From positions 1 to 64,000 of the forward strand of contig DCVT01000037.1 in NCBI GenBank assembly GCA_002328075.1: DNA of 64,000 nt. Reading direction: 5' to 3'. Positions 54,501 through 63,439 of the stretch are shown here, piece by piece; within the stretch, counting starts at the first letter, position 1; each line of letters opens with the position of its first letter. The position numbers were made by a program, and so were the translations under genes. The stretch is from Anaerolineales bacterium UBA2181 (GTDB lineage: Bacteria; Chloroflexota; Anaerolineae; Promineifilales; UBA4811). The notes beneath the pieces are model-generated. The model saw nothing but the letters and a program-made list of their open reading frames with translations, was not told where the DNA came from and did not search any database.

Positions 54501-57276
54501 CGGAATGCACTGTGTGTACCAGCCGTCCGGTGTAGTCATAGATACCGATGGCGAAATTGGGCAGCCCTGCCTTCTCGCCAAAGAAAAGTTCCAACGGATT
54601 GCTGGATACGTTCAGGTCGTCGATGATGTAACCCCGCCAACGACCGGGAATCGGCACTTCCGTCCACAGCGTAAAGATCGGGGCCACGGATTTCCGATCG
54701 ACGACCGTCACCAGCTTGACGTTGCATAGCGGCTTATCCTGGCCTTCAAAACGGCTTCCACCTACCTCGGCGTATCCAGGATTGTGTGCAGCGTTGGGTC
54801 CGTCAGGCGGAATGCCCATCACATCCACCGTGTGCAACGGCCCGGCGCAGGCCGGCGGCGGGATCAACGGCTCGTGCGGGACAAACGAGTCGCCGTCGAA
54901 GATATTGAGGTCCTCCTCGCGCGTCACGTTGTAGAGGGGGCGGCCAAAGACCGGGTCCGTCGGAATAACGACCTCAACTAGATAGTCGCCCGGCTGAATG
55001 GGCACAGGCTCAGGCAGGGCGGCGCCACTGATCGCGTCCGTATAGACTTCAGAAAAACCCCAATTGCCGGGCAACTCTGCCTGACCGGTGCCAAACTGCA
55101 CACCCATCATCGGCGCCTCCAGGCAGTCGTAGCCGCCGGTGGAGGGTGGCAACGCGGGGAACTCTACCGGATCGCCATTCACGTCGAGCGGCTGGCAGTC
55201 CTTGGGCCGCACATAGTCCTCGGTCATGGCGGTGTTGAGCAGGGGCCCCTTCTTGAGGGAGCCATCCGCCTCCACCTCATAGTTGCCGAATGCATCTTTT
55301 ACCGTGGCGTAGAGTCGCATCTCCAGCCCCGGGATGCCCGGCTGCCACGGCTCGGCGCCGGCGAAAGCGGCATCGTCCTCGGCGCGGGCCGTGTCATAAA
55401 AGACAGAGCCGGCAATTCCGCCGTTGGTGCCAGGATCGTAGAACTTGACGCCCCAATCGAGGCGGCCCCACTGGCTAAAAATGGGCAACACGTTCACATC
55501 GACAATGGGGCCCAGCACCGTCGTATCATCTGTCTGGTTGCTGGCCTGGAACGTGATGCCAGTGGTGCGGTATAGGTCGCTGTAGGCCTCCAGCACCATC
55601 CAGGAGCTCATGGGGTAGCCCTTTTCCAGTGCGTAACTACCCTGAACGTCGGTCACTGAGGCTATGGACATGCGGTCGATCTCGGTATTGTCCCGGTCGC
55701 GCAAGACAACCAAGTAATCCGGAACTCCGGGTTCGCCCGGATCCTGCCGGCCGTTCTCGTTGTAATCGTGAAATACGGTGCCGTACCACTTGGTGAACCA
55801 GTTGGTCATGGTTCGCACCCCAATGTCCGTGACTTCGTTGGGCAGCACCGCAACCTGGACAAAGTCGAGGATGTAGTGTTGGTTAAAGTCCCAGTAACTC
55901 AGGAAATAGTCGCCGGCCGGCACGTTGTCTATCCGGAAGCTGCCATCGGCGTTGCCCTGTCCCACCCAGATGGCGGAATCGCCGAGCTGCAGGCTGTTGA
56001 GCGATAGCCAGGGATAGGCGATCGGCTCGTCAAGCTTGGCACCCATGAGTCCGCCCCAAATGTCGCCCTGATGCGGAAGCCCGTTCTGCGAAGGGCTGTA
56101 GGTTGTGATGCCCATGATCACGCCCTCAATGCTGCCGCCATCCGTCATGAGTGGCAACGTGGTGGTTGAGGGCTGTACAAAGCCAAAGATGGTCCAGGGG
56201 AACGGTTCGGCGGCGACGATGAATTCGTTGTCGAGACCGGTACCGGCCTCCTGGAGCCAAGTGTCCCAGCCGTGAGAGCCCTCGAGCGTCGTCGTCTGGA
56301 TCCACACCTCGCCATCGGGCGGCGTGACCAGCACGTCGTAGCGGATGGGCCCAATGTTGGGGATGAGGATGACTCCGTTCTCGTCGCTGAGGCACTGACC
56401 GCCGGTGCCGAAAATCGGAATGGGATTACCGTCATCGTCGAACAGAATCTCGCCGGTAATGGCGTCGCGCTCGTATTCGGTGCAGAGTGGATTGCCAAAA
56501 AGGTCGGCCGTGACCTCACCGACGATGTCGTTGAGGCTCGCCCGGAAGCCCTGCATGCAGTTCACGCCCGGACATCGGCTGTCCTCAACCGCACCGTCGA
56601 ACTGGCCGTTGGTCAACGAATGGTCGTTAAAGACCTTGATAACCATCTCGGCCGGCGGAAGGGGGAGCGGATGTACTGCGACTTCCACCAGACCCGGACT
56701 GGGAAGTGGAACGGTAAAGTGCTCGCCATCGACCTTGTAGCCGTCGGCTCTCACCGATATCAGGTACTTGCCGGCGGGTAGGTCGATGCCCACCGTCTCG
56801 TTCAAGTCATCCTGCTCACCCACCGTGAAGACGGGTGCCCAGCCCGGGGTCGTGTGGACGCCGGGCCATTCGCAGCCGTCGGGGTAGTTCGGGTTACGAA
56901 TGGTGTTGTCCGGCGGATCCAGAAACGCTAAACAGTCCGTGTCATCAAACGGGTCGCCCGTATTGTCAACAGAAATGAGAAAATGGTAGGTCGCGGTGAT
57001 CGGCTCTCCGGCCACCACGCCAGCTCCGTCAAAGGCACGCGGCTCGGTGCGGGCGTTGACCACTCGCAGGGTGAGGGTATTGGTCTCGGTTACAGCCTGC
57101 AGGGTGGTTGATGCTGAGCCAGGTGCATCGATCCATGTCTGGCTCAATTCCGGCGAGAGCGCTGCCACTGGAGGAGACACGAGTCCCAGTACCAGAAGCA
57201 GGCACAACGGGATAGTGAGAACTGAATGGCTCTGTCGGTGACGTCCTGCGACGCCGGTCTGTCGTCTTGGTAACAT
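51505..57276 (-). CDS. Giant secreted protein: SdrD-like modules, IPT/TIG, parallel beta-helix, LamG-like end
   Basis: The 1923-residue exported protein (GAGGAGGAG before ATG) has a signal at about 18-40. Residues 45-330 are beta-rich carbohydrate-binding/SdrD-like modules; 480-640 and 640-880 contain 'YNENGRQDPGEPGVPDYLV' and 'GSVFYDTARAEDDAAF' (SdrD_B-type). An IPT/TIG domain lies near 1030-1110 ('GGTFTIRGVGFGATRGRGKV'). A right-handed parallel beta-helix spans 1130-1600 ('IHHNRIYFNRSYDEGGGI', 'VYNNIIVNNVSTHEGGGI', repeating IxxNxI turns). A LamG-like domain covers 1690-1915, with 'YLPVIMDGF' just before it. It heads the MCO operon and is probably an extracellular scaffold or polysaccharide-binding protein. 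Confidence 0.75.
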   Translation of the reverse strand: MLPRRQTGVAGRHRQSHSVLTIPLCLLLVLGLVSPPVAALSPELSQTWIDAPGSASTTLQAVTETNTLTLRVVNARTEPRAFDGAGVVAGEPITATYHFLISVDNTGDPFDDTDCLAFLDPPDNTIRNPNYPDGCEWPGVHTTPGWAPVFTVGEQDDLNETVGIDLPAGKYLISVRADGYKVDGEHFTVPLPSPGLVEVAVHPLPLPPAEMVIKVFNDHSLTNGQFDGAVEDSRCPGVNCMQGFRASLNDIVGEVTADLFGNPLCTEYERDAITGEILFDDDGNPIPIFGTGGQCLSDENGVILIPNIGPIRYDVLVTPPDGEVWIQTTTLEGSHGWDTWLQEAGTGLDNEFIVAAEPFPWTIFGFVQPSTTTLPLMTDGGSIEGVIMGITTYSPSQNGLPHQGDIWGGLMGAKLDEPIAYPWLSLNSLQLGDSAIWVGQGNADGSFRIDNVPAGDYFLSYWDFNQHYILDFVQVAVLPNEVTDIGVRTMTNWFTKWYGTVFHDYNENGRQDPGEPGVPDYLVVLRDRDNTEIDRMSIASVTDVQGSYALEKGYPMSSWMVLEAYSDLYRTTGITFQASNQTDDTTVLGPIVDVNVLPIFSQWGRLDWGVKFYDPGTNGGIAGSVFYDTARAEDDAAFAGAEPWQPGIPGLEMRLYATVKDAFGNYEVEADGSLKKGPLLNTAMTEDYVRPKDCQPLDVNGDPVEFPALPPSTGGYDCLEAPMMGVQFGTGQAELPGNWGFSEVYTDAISGAALPEPVPIQPGDYLVEVVIPTDPVFGRPLYNVTREEDLNIFDGDSFVPHEPLIPPPACAGPLHTVDVMGIPPDGPNAAHNPGYAEVGGSRFEGQDKPLCNVKLVTVVDRKSVAPIFTLWTEVPIPGRWRGYIIDDLNVSSNPLELFFGEKAGLPNFAIGIYDYTGRLVHTVHSDFHGVYEVILPSDATYNAPTPSGMFASMYYIYGNDPGQPGSFNENYHPGYRSIGTTFEMYPGVLVPSDLAPIQNGVGIWAPGSLQTQLATCRLEPTTPQIFAVSQPYVYGTGGTFTIRGVGFGATRGRGKVMLGNRILSITSWSDRELVVRVPGGVGPGPYQLTVTADNLQSTVNGLTFHILGTGYNPTLLEVGPTKDWATIQSALDHAAMIGNSLVVVYPGVTSTFTNPLGIWLENPIIYAPVKLQGIGPGGVYEDGSGVLGSILDGRGMGGTEVYAEWWRTLAGDIWLNRGGWDGSPVDGDGNPRLFEGQVVTIFAEDGEFTGTFPSSIDGFKIQGGDQQGFPNNINQIGGGRIDGVPAQVVIQGGAIFANGYARYLRITNNLIEANGGSYASAIRLGTPDVAEPFTDHQNDNVYIGQNRIVGNGGTNLAGAIGVFAGAENYEIAHNDICGNFSAEYGGGISHYGYSPNGRIHHNRIYFNRSYDEGGGIMIAGQLPADFTQLSPGAGPVDIYSNLIQANLANDDGGGLRFLMAGNFTYNVYNNIIVNNVSTHEGGGISLNDAPAVRIYNNTIMKNLTTATAMTSNGLAAPAGLSSSRNSTLLQVTLPVTMPMFSDPLLFNNIFWDNRAGTWTGGGVAGIGQQGDPLPIFHWDLGVAGGAGQLSPTYSILQVPYGAADPSNLVGTNPMVAAEYDSSVRVFPWRGNTNFVGADIVAVELPVSLMGDYHLTDNSPAINVGAASWAGVNAPNQDFDGQPRPSQGRFEIGADETGQPFPTTPVLFPPAGGAARSLRTAIPAASQVMSYTTYLPVIMDGFTLATWVGELESYSLDPLTGVQVLADGLLLWNRNRFESDQEVYLTFTAVGPTATRQDLLLKVDGLTISGTLGTHSHLINVGLDVTSGSIRVATLSPGNAWYTHAVFSGLEFAVGDVFGARAASGGIVEVYQNGEMIARIDLSEGATAWPYNRAGGRIGVWFEAPSFAGADAAGFTDLGGGTMP

Positions 57277-57663
57277 GTGCGCTCCTCCTCAATCGGTATC
57301 TTGCGGCAGTCTACTGCCTCCGGTTCCGATAACCGGACATTCTTGCGTCACGGACCGCAGAAATACACGCCAACACGCGGCGATGTGCCACCACCATGCC
57401 CGATAAAATACCATATGTACCGGCCAACCAAGTACCGGGTTTGGTTGGATTACTGCAGAGTTGGGTTGGGGAGGGCTGTCCTCGCGAGCCAGGAACAACG
57501 GGCGTCCCGGCGGGCCGGGGTGCTTGGCCGAGAAATGAAAAGGGGCGTCTCGTAGGGGCGCATCACCCGCCTGAAGGACAGCCCCAAAACGCAGGGCGCC
57601 TGGCGGGTCTGGCCGCAAAGCCACACCGGCGCGGCGCCTTTATTCGATGTAGGGATTGCTGAG
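57277..57663. other. Intergenic region, 387 bases
   Basis: The region lies between the giant-protein start and the end of the receiver-protein gene, and should contain the promoter of the nine-gene operon. The minus strand has TTGGTT with a T/A-rich run 17 bases away (about 57408-57445), but no convincing -10 was found. Confidence 0.35.
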
Positions 57664-58044
57664 TCAGTTCTCGTTGCCGAGAACGTTGAGCACAGCCTGG
57701 CGCATCTGGGTTATCGACAGCGGTTTGTACAAAAGGCTGTGGACGCCCAAGGCCTCGGCATTGGCTTGGATATCGGATTGAGGGAAGGCGGTGATCCAGA
57801 TCACAGGAACGTTGCCAACCATGCGGCGAACGGCCTCAGTCAGATCACGGCCGGTTATGCCCGGCATTCTCAGGTCAGTGACAACCAGGTCAAAGCTGGT
57901 CCTCTGGAGCGCCTCCAGCCCTTCGTGGCCGCAACGGGCCGTCTCGACACACCACCGTTCTGCGTACTTGAGAAGGGCGCCGCGCCAGACGGTGAGTATC
58001 TGGTCGTCATCGTCGACCACAAGTATGCGTTTCTGCTTGTTCAA
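57664..58044 (-). CDS. Receiver-only response regulator (CheY-like)
   Basis: The 126-residue protein is a single receiver domain: acidic pocket 'VVDDDDQ', phospho-acceptor D57 ('VVTDLRMPG'), switch Thr ('IWITAF') and Lys ('LLYKPLS'). There is no output domain, so it acts as a phospho-relay or allosteric partner. The start is TTG 58044, with a poor ribosome-binding site, and is the least certain point. Its own promoter lies about 100 bases upstream. Confidence 0.82.
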   Translation of the reverse strand: MNKQKRILVVDDDDQILTVWRGALLKYAERWCVETARCGHEGLEALQRTSFDLVVTDLRMPGITGRDLTEAVRRMVGNVPVIWITAFPQSDIQANAEALGVHSLLYKPLSITQMRQAVLNVLGNEN

Positions 58045-58147
58045 GCGTTTTTGATACCGAGTCCTCTCGTGCTCCTTGCGGAAACCAGCATTTCTGGCGC
58101 ATCACCCTCAGGCGATGCTGCCGTCCTGTGGCATCCCGAACAACGCC

Positions 58148-58153
58148 ATTATA
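58148..58153 (-). promoter_or_regulatory. Extended -10 promoter of the receiver-only gene
   Basis: On the minus strand, TGCTATAAT (TG-n-TATAAT). The -35 is weak, as expected for an extended -10 promoter. Confidence 0.4.
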
Positions 58154-58249
58154 GCACCAGTCTTACATTCCTATCGTCGGAACTGGGGCGGAAGCGATTG
58201 ACTTGACGTCCGTGGGTTGGGAAAAGTTGGCGGCACAGCCTTGATGGGC

Positions 58250-58969
58250 TTAGGCCTTGAAAATGTATCCGACCCCGCGTACGTTCAAAAGGTGCCGAGG
58301 TGCAGATGGATCCCTCTCGACCTTCTGGCGCAAGGAGTAGACATACCATTTTATGACGTCCCGCGCCTCGTGCACGTGTTCGCACTGGTATCCCTTGACA
58401 ACCGACACCAATTCCTTCACCGAAACCGGACGGTCATCGTTCTCCATCAGGTGGACCAGTAGCTTGTACTCGCAAGGGTTCAATGTCAGCGTTTGCTCGT
58501 CTCGGCTCACCTCATGTCGGCTCAGGTCCACCACAATAGGCCCGCGTTGCAGTGACGCGGCGGCGCCTGTGGCTTGGCGCACCTGGCTGTCGTGGGACCG
58601 CTTCTCCAACGCCGCCTTGACCAACCGCCGCAAATCCTGAGCTTTGACTGGCTTGAGAAGATAGGCGTCCACGCCTTCGTCGATAGCGCTTATTGCCGAA
58701 TCCAACGTTCCGTGCCCCGTCAGGATGATCCTCGCCATATTGGGCCAGCGCCAACTAATCGCCTCGAGCACGCGCAAGCCGTCGACGCGGCCGCCCAGTT
58801 GCAGGTCAAGGATAGCCAAATCGAAATGGATATCCCGCAGACGCTCCAGTGCCTCCTCGCCATCGGGGGCGGTCACAACTGCATGTCCCTCAGCCGACAG
58901 CAACTCCTCAAGGAAGAAGCAAACGGCTTGATCATCGTCAACAATCAGGGTTGTTACCTGGCTTTCCAT
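58250..58969 (-). CDS. OmpR/PhoB-type response regulator
   Basis: The 239-residue protein has a receiver with 'LIVDDDQ', D55 ('LAILDLQLGG'), 'IILTGHG' and 'YLLKPVK'. The C-terminal winged helix (about 150-238) has 'LTLNPCEYKLLVHLM' and 'RHLLNVRGVGYIF'. ATG 58969 has AAGG 8 bases upstream; a GTG at 58978 overlapping the kinase stop (GTGA) is an alternative. It is the direct partner of the kinase encoded upstream. Confidence 0.87.
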   Translation of the reverse strand: MESQVTTLIVDDDQAVCFFLEELLSAEGHAVVTAPDGEEALERLRDIHFDLAILDLQLGGRVDGLRVLEAISWRWPNMARIILTGHGTLDSAISAIDEGVDAYLLKPVKAQDLRRLVKAALEKRSHDSQVRQATGAAASLQRGPIVVDLSRHEVSRDEQTLTLNPCEYKLLVHLMENDDRPVSVKELVSVVKGYQCEHVHEARDVIKWYVYSLRQKVERDPSAPRHLLNVRGVGYIFKA

Positions 58970-58974
58970 GCCAA

Positions 58975-61900
58975 TCACCTTTCAATCGGAGGAGCCTCAG
59001 TAGGGGGTTCATGCGTACCAAAAGTGCGGGAGGACTCTGAACTCGCGAGGGGCAGGAGCACGGTGAACGTCGTCCCTCTTCCTTCCTGGCTCTCTACCTC
59101 GAGGAGGCCTCCATGCTGGTGAACGATATTCTGGCTGATGAAAAGGCCCAAGCCCAGACTGTCGGATTTCGTGCTGAAGAATGGCTCGAACACATGGGCA
59201 AGCGCGTCGGACGGGATTCCGTGTCCGCTGTCGGTGAACCTGACCATGACAGCGGGTGGCTCTTGGGATCGGCAAGTGCTCACCCACAACTGCCCGCCGT
59301 CGGTCATGGCGTCCAGGGCATTGAGCGCGAGATTGAGGAAGACCTGCTGCACCGAATCGGGCATCAGCAGGATCGGGGGAATATCCGGTGCCGGTCTCCA
59401 TTTTACCTCGATGTGCTGATGATTGCACCGCCTCTGGATCAAGACCAATACGTTCTCCAGCAGCTGGTTCAAGTCAGACTGCTCTTTGACCTCTTGGGTC
59501 GCCGGGAAGTGAAGCTCCTGTAATTGTTTTACCACCCGAGACGCGCGGTCCAGCGCGTTGGCAGTCACCCTGAGGTGGCGCCGCGGATCCTCTCCCTGCT
59601 CCAACTGCTCCAAGCTCAAGTCGAGGCAGCCGATGGCGGCCTGCAGAGGATTGTTGATCTCATGGGCCAGCGAAGCGGCCAGCTTACCGGTGATCGCCAG
59701 CCGCTCGGTTTCGATCAGACTGGCCTGGATCTGTTTCTCAACTGTGACGTCAGCGGCGATGGCCGCAACTCGATAGATTTTCCCAGTTTGGTTCCGGACG
59801 GGGAATTGGCGAGCCTGAATCCAGCGCAGTTCGCCGTCAGGCCGAACCACGCGAAACTCGAAAGTCGTCTCCACAGTGTAATCCACCATGTGTCGGAAGG
59901 TGGTCTCTCGGTCGGGTGGGTACACGTCATCCAGTAGGGCGTTCATGTTGTTCGCCAAGGTCTTTGTGGAGCGTCCCCACACCTTTTCGTAGGCTGGGCT
60001 GAGATACACGAGCTCGCTGCAATCCGGCTCTATCAGCCAAAAGACGACGTCTAGGTTGTCTGCCAACTGGTGAAAACGCAGCTCGCTGGCCCGCAGCTCT
60101 TCCTCTGCACGCTGCCGGTCCACGATTTCAGTGCGCAGCACCTGGTTTGCCTGGGCCAAATCGGCGGTTCGCTGGATGACACGCATCTCAAGGTCGTCTC
60201 GCGCCTGGCGCAGCGCAGCCATCGCCGCAATCCGGTCGGTGATGTCTACTGTGGCGATGAGGACGCGCCAATCGTCAAATGGCAGCGGGGCAGCGCTGAC
60301 GCGGGTCCATATATGCTGACCTTCGGCTTTCACCACGCCAATCTCAACATCGCGGATCAACTGCTCCTCAACAACGGCCCGGTTACTGGGGAACTCGCTC
60401 GGCGGAAACGGGCTGCCGTCGGTTCGCACGTAAGTTCGTTTCTCGTGCTCCCCGCTCAACAGTTGATCCTCAGTCAGGTGCAGGATCTCTGACAGTGCTG
60501 AGTTCACAAGCTGGAACCTGCGGGAGGGGCCCAGGACCGAAATGCCAATGGGAAGCAGCTCAATGAGCGTGCGCAGCTTCTGCTCGTATTGCCGGTGCTC
60601 GGTAACGTCGATACCTGATCTGACCACATACTCCACCGCGCCCAGGTCGTCGGTTAGCGCCGTGCTGGTCCAGGATATCCACCGCCGCCTCCCGTCCCTG
60701 GTCAGCCAGCAGCTATCGTGCCGCGCGGGATACTCGCCGTCCGGGAGCCCGGCAAACACCCTTTTTTCCGGTTCCACGTCCTCTGGAAGCAAGAATACAT
60801 CCCAATAATCCTTTCCGCTTGCCTCGGCCAAGGTGTGACCGGTGATCTGTTCGCAAGCACGATTAAAGCGCACGATCCGGCCCTGCCTATCCAGCACCAG
60901 TATCAGAGATCCAGCCGTGTCCAGGATCGCCGAGGCCAGGTTGTGCTGCTTCCGCAGCAGATCTTCGTATCGCCTGCGCTGAACGGCCAGTGCATAGAGC
61001 CCTCCAAGCCTCGTGACGGCCTCCAGGTCCAGCTCGGTATAGTCTTGCTCTGCGTTGGCAAGCGCGATGTGCCCGACGGGAGCCTGGCCCAATACTACAG
61101 GCGCCGACAGCACACGGCGCAGCGGTGCCTGATGCTCAAGCGACCCGGAGTAGGCAGGCTGAGTTTCCGGCGCATTGTCAAAGAATGCCTTCTTGGTCGC
61201 TAGATCACTCACCCACGCTGCGAATTGTTGTTGTTCCATCCCCGGTGGAACGACTGCGGCCGGATGCCGTGCAGTCACGAAGCCATTGCCGCCCGCCATT
61301 CCGACGCATGTCTGCACAACCACCTCGCCGCTTACCGGATCGATGACTGCCACACATCCCTCCGGGCTTGCGGTGAGACTGAGGGCCTGATCTAGTACGA
61401 CCCCGACAATATGCTCGGTGCTGGTGAACGGCGACACCAAGGGTTCATATACGGCGGACAGAGCTGCATGAACCTCCGCCTCCCAACGAAGGCGGGCCTG
61501 CATTTTCTCGCGCTCCGTCTCGGCTCGCGTCCGCCCGGTGACATCCCGTAGCGAAAAGATGAACCCCGGCGCGATTCCCTCGCCGCCCTTGACCGGCGTC
61601 AGGCTCCAATCCCAGTGGGTGACACCCCGATCGGGTTTGTAGGCGATATCCAGCGGTTTGGACGTGCTCTCGGCGGGCCGGCCTGTGTCTCTAGCCCGCT
61701 CAAAAGCCGCTCGACCCTCTGCGGTTGCGAACAATGTCAAGTAGTTGCGGCCGACCAGCTCTTCCTGACAGCGCCCGGTGATTTGGGTGAAGGCCGGATC
61801 GACCCACCGAATGGTAGACTCGGAATCGAGGTAGACCAGGGCGGCCCCTGGGCTCTCCACGGCTGCCTGCCGGGGGTCCGATTGATCATCGGACTCGACC

Positions 61901-61995
61901 TGAGCCGGCCGATCGCGTCGCCGCAGGGACCTGGATTTGGGGGACGGTTCACGCTGATTTGTCAGGCGTTCCTCCGCGTTGCTTCCCTGAACCAT
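58975..61995 (-). CDS. Soluble multi-PAS/GAF sensor histidine kinase
   Basis: The protein has 1006 residues from ATG 61995; the mapped promoter lies downstream of longer in-frame starts, excluding them. No TM helix is seen. Domains: PAS ('IRWVDPAFTQITGR'), GAF ('VVLDQALSLTASPEGCVAVID'), PAS ('IVRFNRACEQITGHTLAE'), PAS ('LIELLPIGISVLGPSRRFQLVN'), a coiled linker, PAS ('DVVFWLIEPDCSELVYLSP'), then HisKA with H778 ('SLAHEINNPLQA') and HATPase_c ('LNLALNALDAM', 'TDSGHGIP', 'GLGLFISQNI'). It is a cytoplasmic sensor; the signal is unknown. The stop overlaps the regulator's alternative GTG. Confidence 0.86.
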   Translation of the reverse strand: MVQGSNAEERLTNQREPSPKSRSLRRRDRPAQVESDDQSDPRQAAVESPGAALVYLDSESTIRWVDPAFTQITGRCQEELVGRNYLTLFATAEGRAAFERARDTGRPAESTSKPLDIAYKPDRGVTHWDWSLTPVKGGEGIAPGFIFSLRDVTGRTRAETEREKMQARLRWEAEVHAALSAVYEPLVSPFTSTEHIVGVVLDQALSLTASPEGCVAVIDPVSGEVVVQTCVGMAGGNGFVTARHPAAVVPPGMEQQQFAAWVSDLATKKAFFDNAPETQPAYSGSLEHQAPLRRVLSAPVVLGQAPVGHIALANAEQDYTELDLEAVTRLGGLYALAVQRRRYEDLLRKQHNLASAILDTAGSLILVLDRQGRIVRFNRACEQITGHTLAEASGKDYWDVFLLPEDVEPEKRVFAGLPDGEYPARHDSCWLTRDGRRRWISWTSTALTDDLGAVEYVVRSGIDVTEHRQYEQKLRTLIELLPIGISVLGPSRRFQLVNSALSEILHLTEDQLLSGEHEKRTYVRTDGSPFPPSEFPSNRAVVEEQLIRDVEIGVVKAEGQHIWTRVSAAPLPFDDWRVLIATVDITDRIAAMAALRQARDDLEMRVIQRTADLAQANQVLRTEIVDRQRAEEELRASELRFHQLADNLDVVFWLIEPDCSELVYLSPAYEKVWGRSTKTLANNMNALLDDVYPPDRETTFRHMVDYTVETTFEFRVVRPDGELRWIQARQFPVRNQTGKIYRVAAIAADVTVEKQIQASLIETERLAITGKLAASLAHEINNPLQAAIGCLDLSLEQLEQGEDPRRHLRVTANALDRASRVVKQLQELHFPATQEVKEQSDLNQLLENVLVLIQRRCNHQHIEVKWRPAPDIPPILLMPDSVQQVFLNLALNALDAMTDGGQLWVSTCRSQEPPAVMVRFTDSGHGIPSDALAHVFEPFFSTKSDSLGLGLFISQNIVHQHGGLLEVESQEGRGTTFTVLLPLASSESSRTFGTHEPPTEAPPIER

Positions 61996-62495
61996 TTCGC
62001 CGGGGCTCCGTGTCCTACTCTTCCATTGCCGGTGATGCGCCAGCGCCCTGCCGCACCAACCTGCCAGGGTGCAGCGAATGCCGGGATCAGCTTGGTCGAA
62101 CCCACAATGATTTGACCTGTTCACATTATAACACGGTCGACTCTTGGCTCCAACGTCGATGGTGGGGTTGTTTTTATGAACCAAGTATCTACCGACGGTC
62201 TGCGGTCGACATCTGTCAAGCCGTCAGTAAACCGCGTAGCCGTTTGGCAGGGTCCCCGTACTCCGCAGCCCCGGGTCAAGAACCCGCGTTGCCCTCGCCG
62301 TCCAGAGTGATCATCTGAATCTGAATCGGATCGATCGGCGAAGCCCACTTGAAGGCTGCACCCCATGCGAAAATCGGCCTGACCAGTGACCTGTCTCAAG
62401 CGCTGAACCTGGGCCCGGTCGAACCGCTTGTTTTGACGGACCGCGCCCGGCATGAACGGCAACCTTTCCTGTGGGACTTGGCCTCGCCTTGCGAC
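61996..62495. other. Intergenic region, 500 bases
   Basis: The region holds the histidine-kinase leader (about 120 bases) and promoter. Between the promoter and the end of the DUF2284 gene no gene was recognised. Confidence 0.5.
62125..62153 (-). promoter_or_regulatory. Promoter of the histidine kinase operon
   Basis: On the minus strand, TTGGAG (62153-62148), a 17-base spacer and a perfect TATAAT (62130-62125). The predicted start is near 62118. Confidence 0.6.
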
Positions 62496-63035
62496 TCACT
62501 CGATCAGCAGAAAGGCGTATCGGTTCATCGCCTGTCCATACTCGGTCAGCACCTCAATGGGGAGCCCGAGCGGCCGCACGGTGCCAAAAACGTCCACTGC
62601 CATCGCTTCAGGCGAGGGGCGAGCGGATCGAGGGTTCTTGCAGGATGTCCTGGCACCGGTGCACTCGGTGCACAGGGTGCAACTGTCCATAAAGAGCACA
62701 AAAGCCTTGGGAAAGCCCGCCATAAAGACGGCCCGCTCCAGCCGCGCCAAACCCTGATTGACGGTCCGAGACCAGGCATGGCGGTCGTTCGGATGGTCCA
62801 CCCGCTTTTCGAAATGGAGAACCACGGCCGAACCATAGTCGTCGAAGAACCGTCGACACTCTGCAACCGATGGCGTGTAGGGAGGGCACGTCGCATTGTG
62901 CCCATACTCCCCGCACCCAAAGGTGCATTTCATCCGAACCCATTGTGCCACCAGGATCTGCCGGGGGTCGATCCACCGATAATCGGTGAATCCCTCTTCG
63001 GTCAAGAGCTGTTCCAGTTCTGCGCGGTCTGCCAT
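62496..63035 (-). CDS. DUF2284 family metal-binding protein
   Basis: The 179-residue protein starts at ATG 63035 (GGAGG 12 bases upstream). It has cysteine clusters typical of DUF2284: 'RMKCTFGCGEYGHNATCPPYTP' and 'CTLCTECTGARTSCKNP'. The latter resembles an iron-sulphur or zinc site and the family is often called a predicted metal-binding protein. 'RPSPEAMAVDVFGT' completes the family pattern. It is transcribed divergently from mgtE with its own promoter. The partner is unknown. Confidence 0.8.
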   Translation of the reverse strand: MADRAELEQLLTEEGFTDYRWIDPRQILVAQWVRMKCTFGCGEYGHNATCPPYTPSVAECRRFFDDYGSAVVLHFEKRVDHPNDRHAWSRTVNQGLARLERAVFMAGFPKAFVLFMDSCTLCTECTGARTSCKNPRSARPSPEAMAVDVFGTVRPLGLPIEVLTEYGQAMNRYAFLLIE

Positions 63036-63114
63036 GGCGTTATCAGATCCTCCGAGCTGAGCGTATGCTGCCGGGACGCTCCACGGTATTGGCGGAGTGG
63101 TCCCACGGTTGCGG

Positions 63115-63142
63115 AGTATACCGCGGATTGGCTGGTCCTCAA
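63115..63142 (-). promoter_or_regulatory. Promoter of the DUF2284 gene
   Basis: On the minus strand, TTGAGG (63142-63137), a 16-base spacer and TATACT (63120-63115), 80 bases before ATG 63035. Confidence 0.5.
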
Positions 63143-63239
63143 ACCCGGGACACCCTGCAGTGGCTGAGGCAGCGTCCCACCAACCGGCCGCCGCCACGAC
63201 CGGCTTGCTGGTTGCTGATCTCCCATGCCAGCCCTCAAG

Positions 63240-63268
63240 TTGACAAGTGGGCTGTACAGGCCTATAAT
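63240..63268 (+). promoter_or_regulatory. Perfect-consensus sigma-70 promoter before mgtE
   Basis: TTGACA (63240-63245), exactly 17 bases, then TATAAT (63263-63268). The predicted start near 63275 leaves a leader of about 165 bases. Confidence 0.75.
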
Positions 63269-63439
63269 TCCGACCGTTCGCGGTGGAACAAACTATCAAG
63301 ATGGAAAAAGCTAAAGACGAACCTGGCCCAGGCAGTCCTAGGGGCCATACTCAGTCGGCCAACCGAATAAGCTAGCCCTCGGCCGGCGACCCCACCTTTC
63401 GGGCGCTTCCGGGGGCCAAGCGGCTCTAGGAGGTGCGCG

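Larger units (their letters stand above)
63036..63439. other. Divergent promoter region, 404 bases
   Basis: The region contains the DUF2284 promoter on the minus strand and the mgtE promoter and leader on the plus strand. No protein-coding sequence was recognised. Confidence 0.55.

Noticed and set aside
63269..63439. M-box (ykoK) magnesium riboswitch in the mgtE leader
   Set aside because: I looked for the conserved M-box core segments and did not find them; only short stems are evident.
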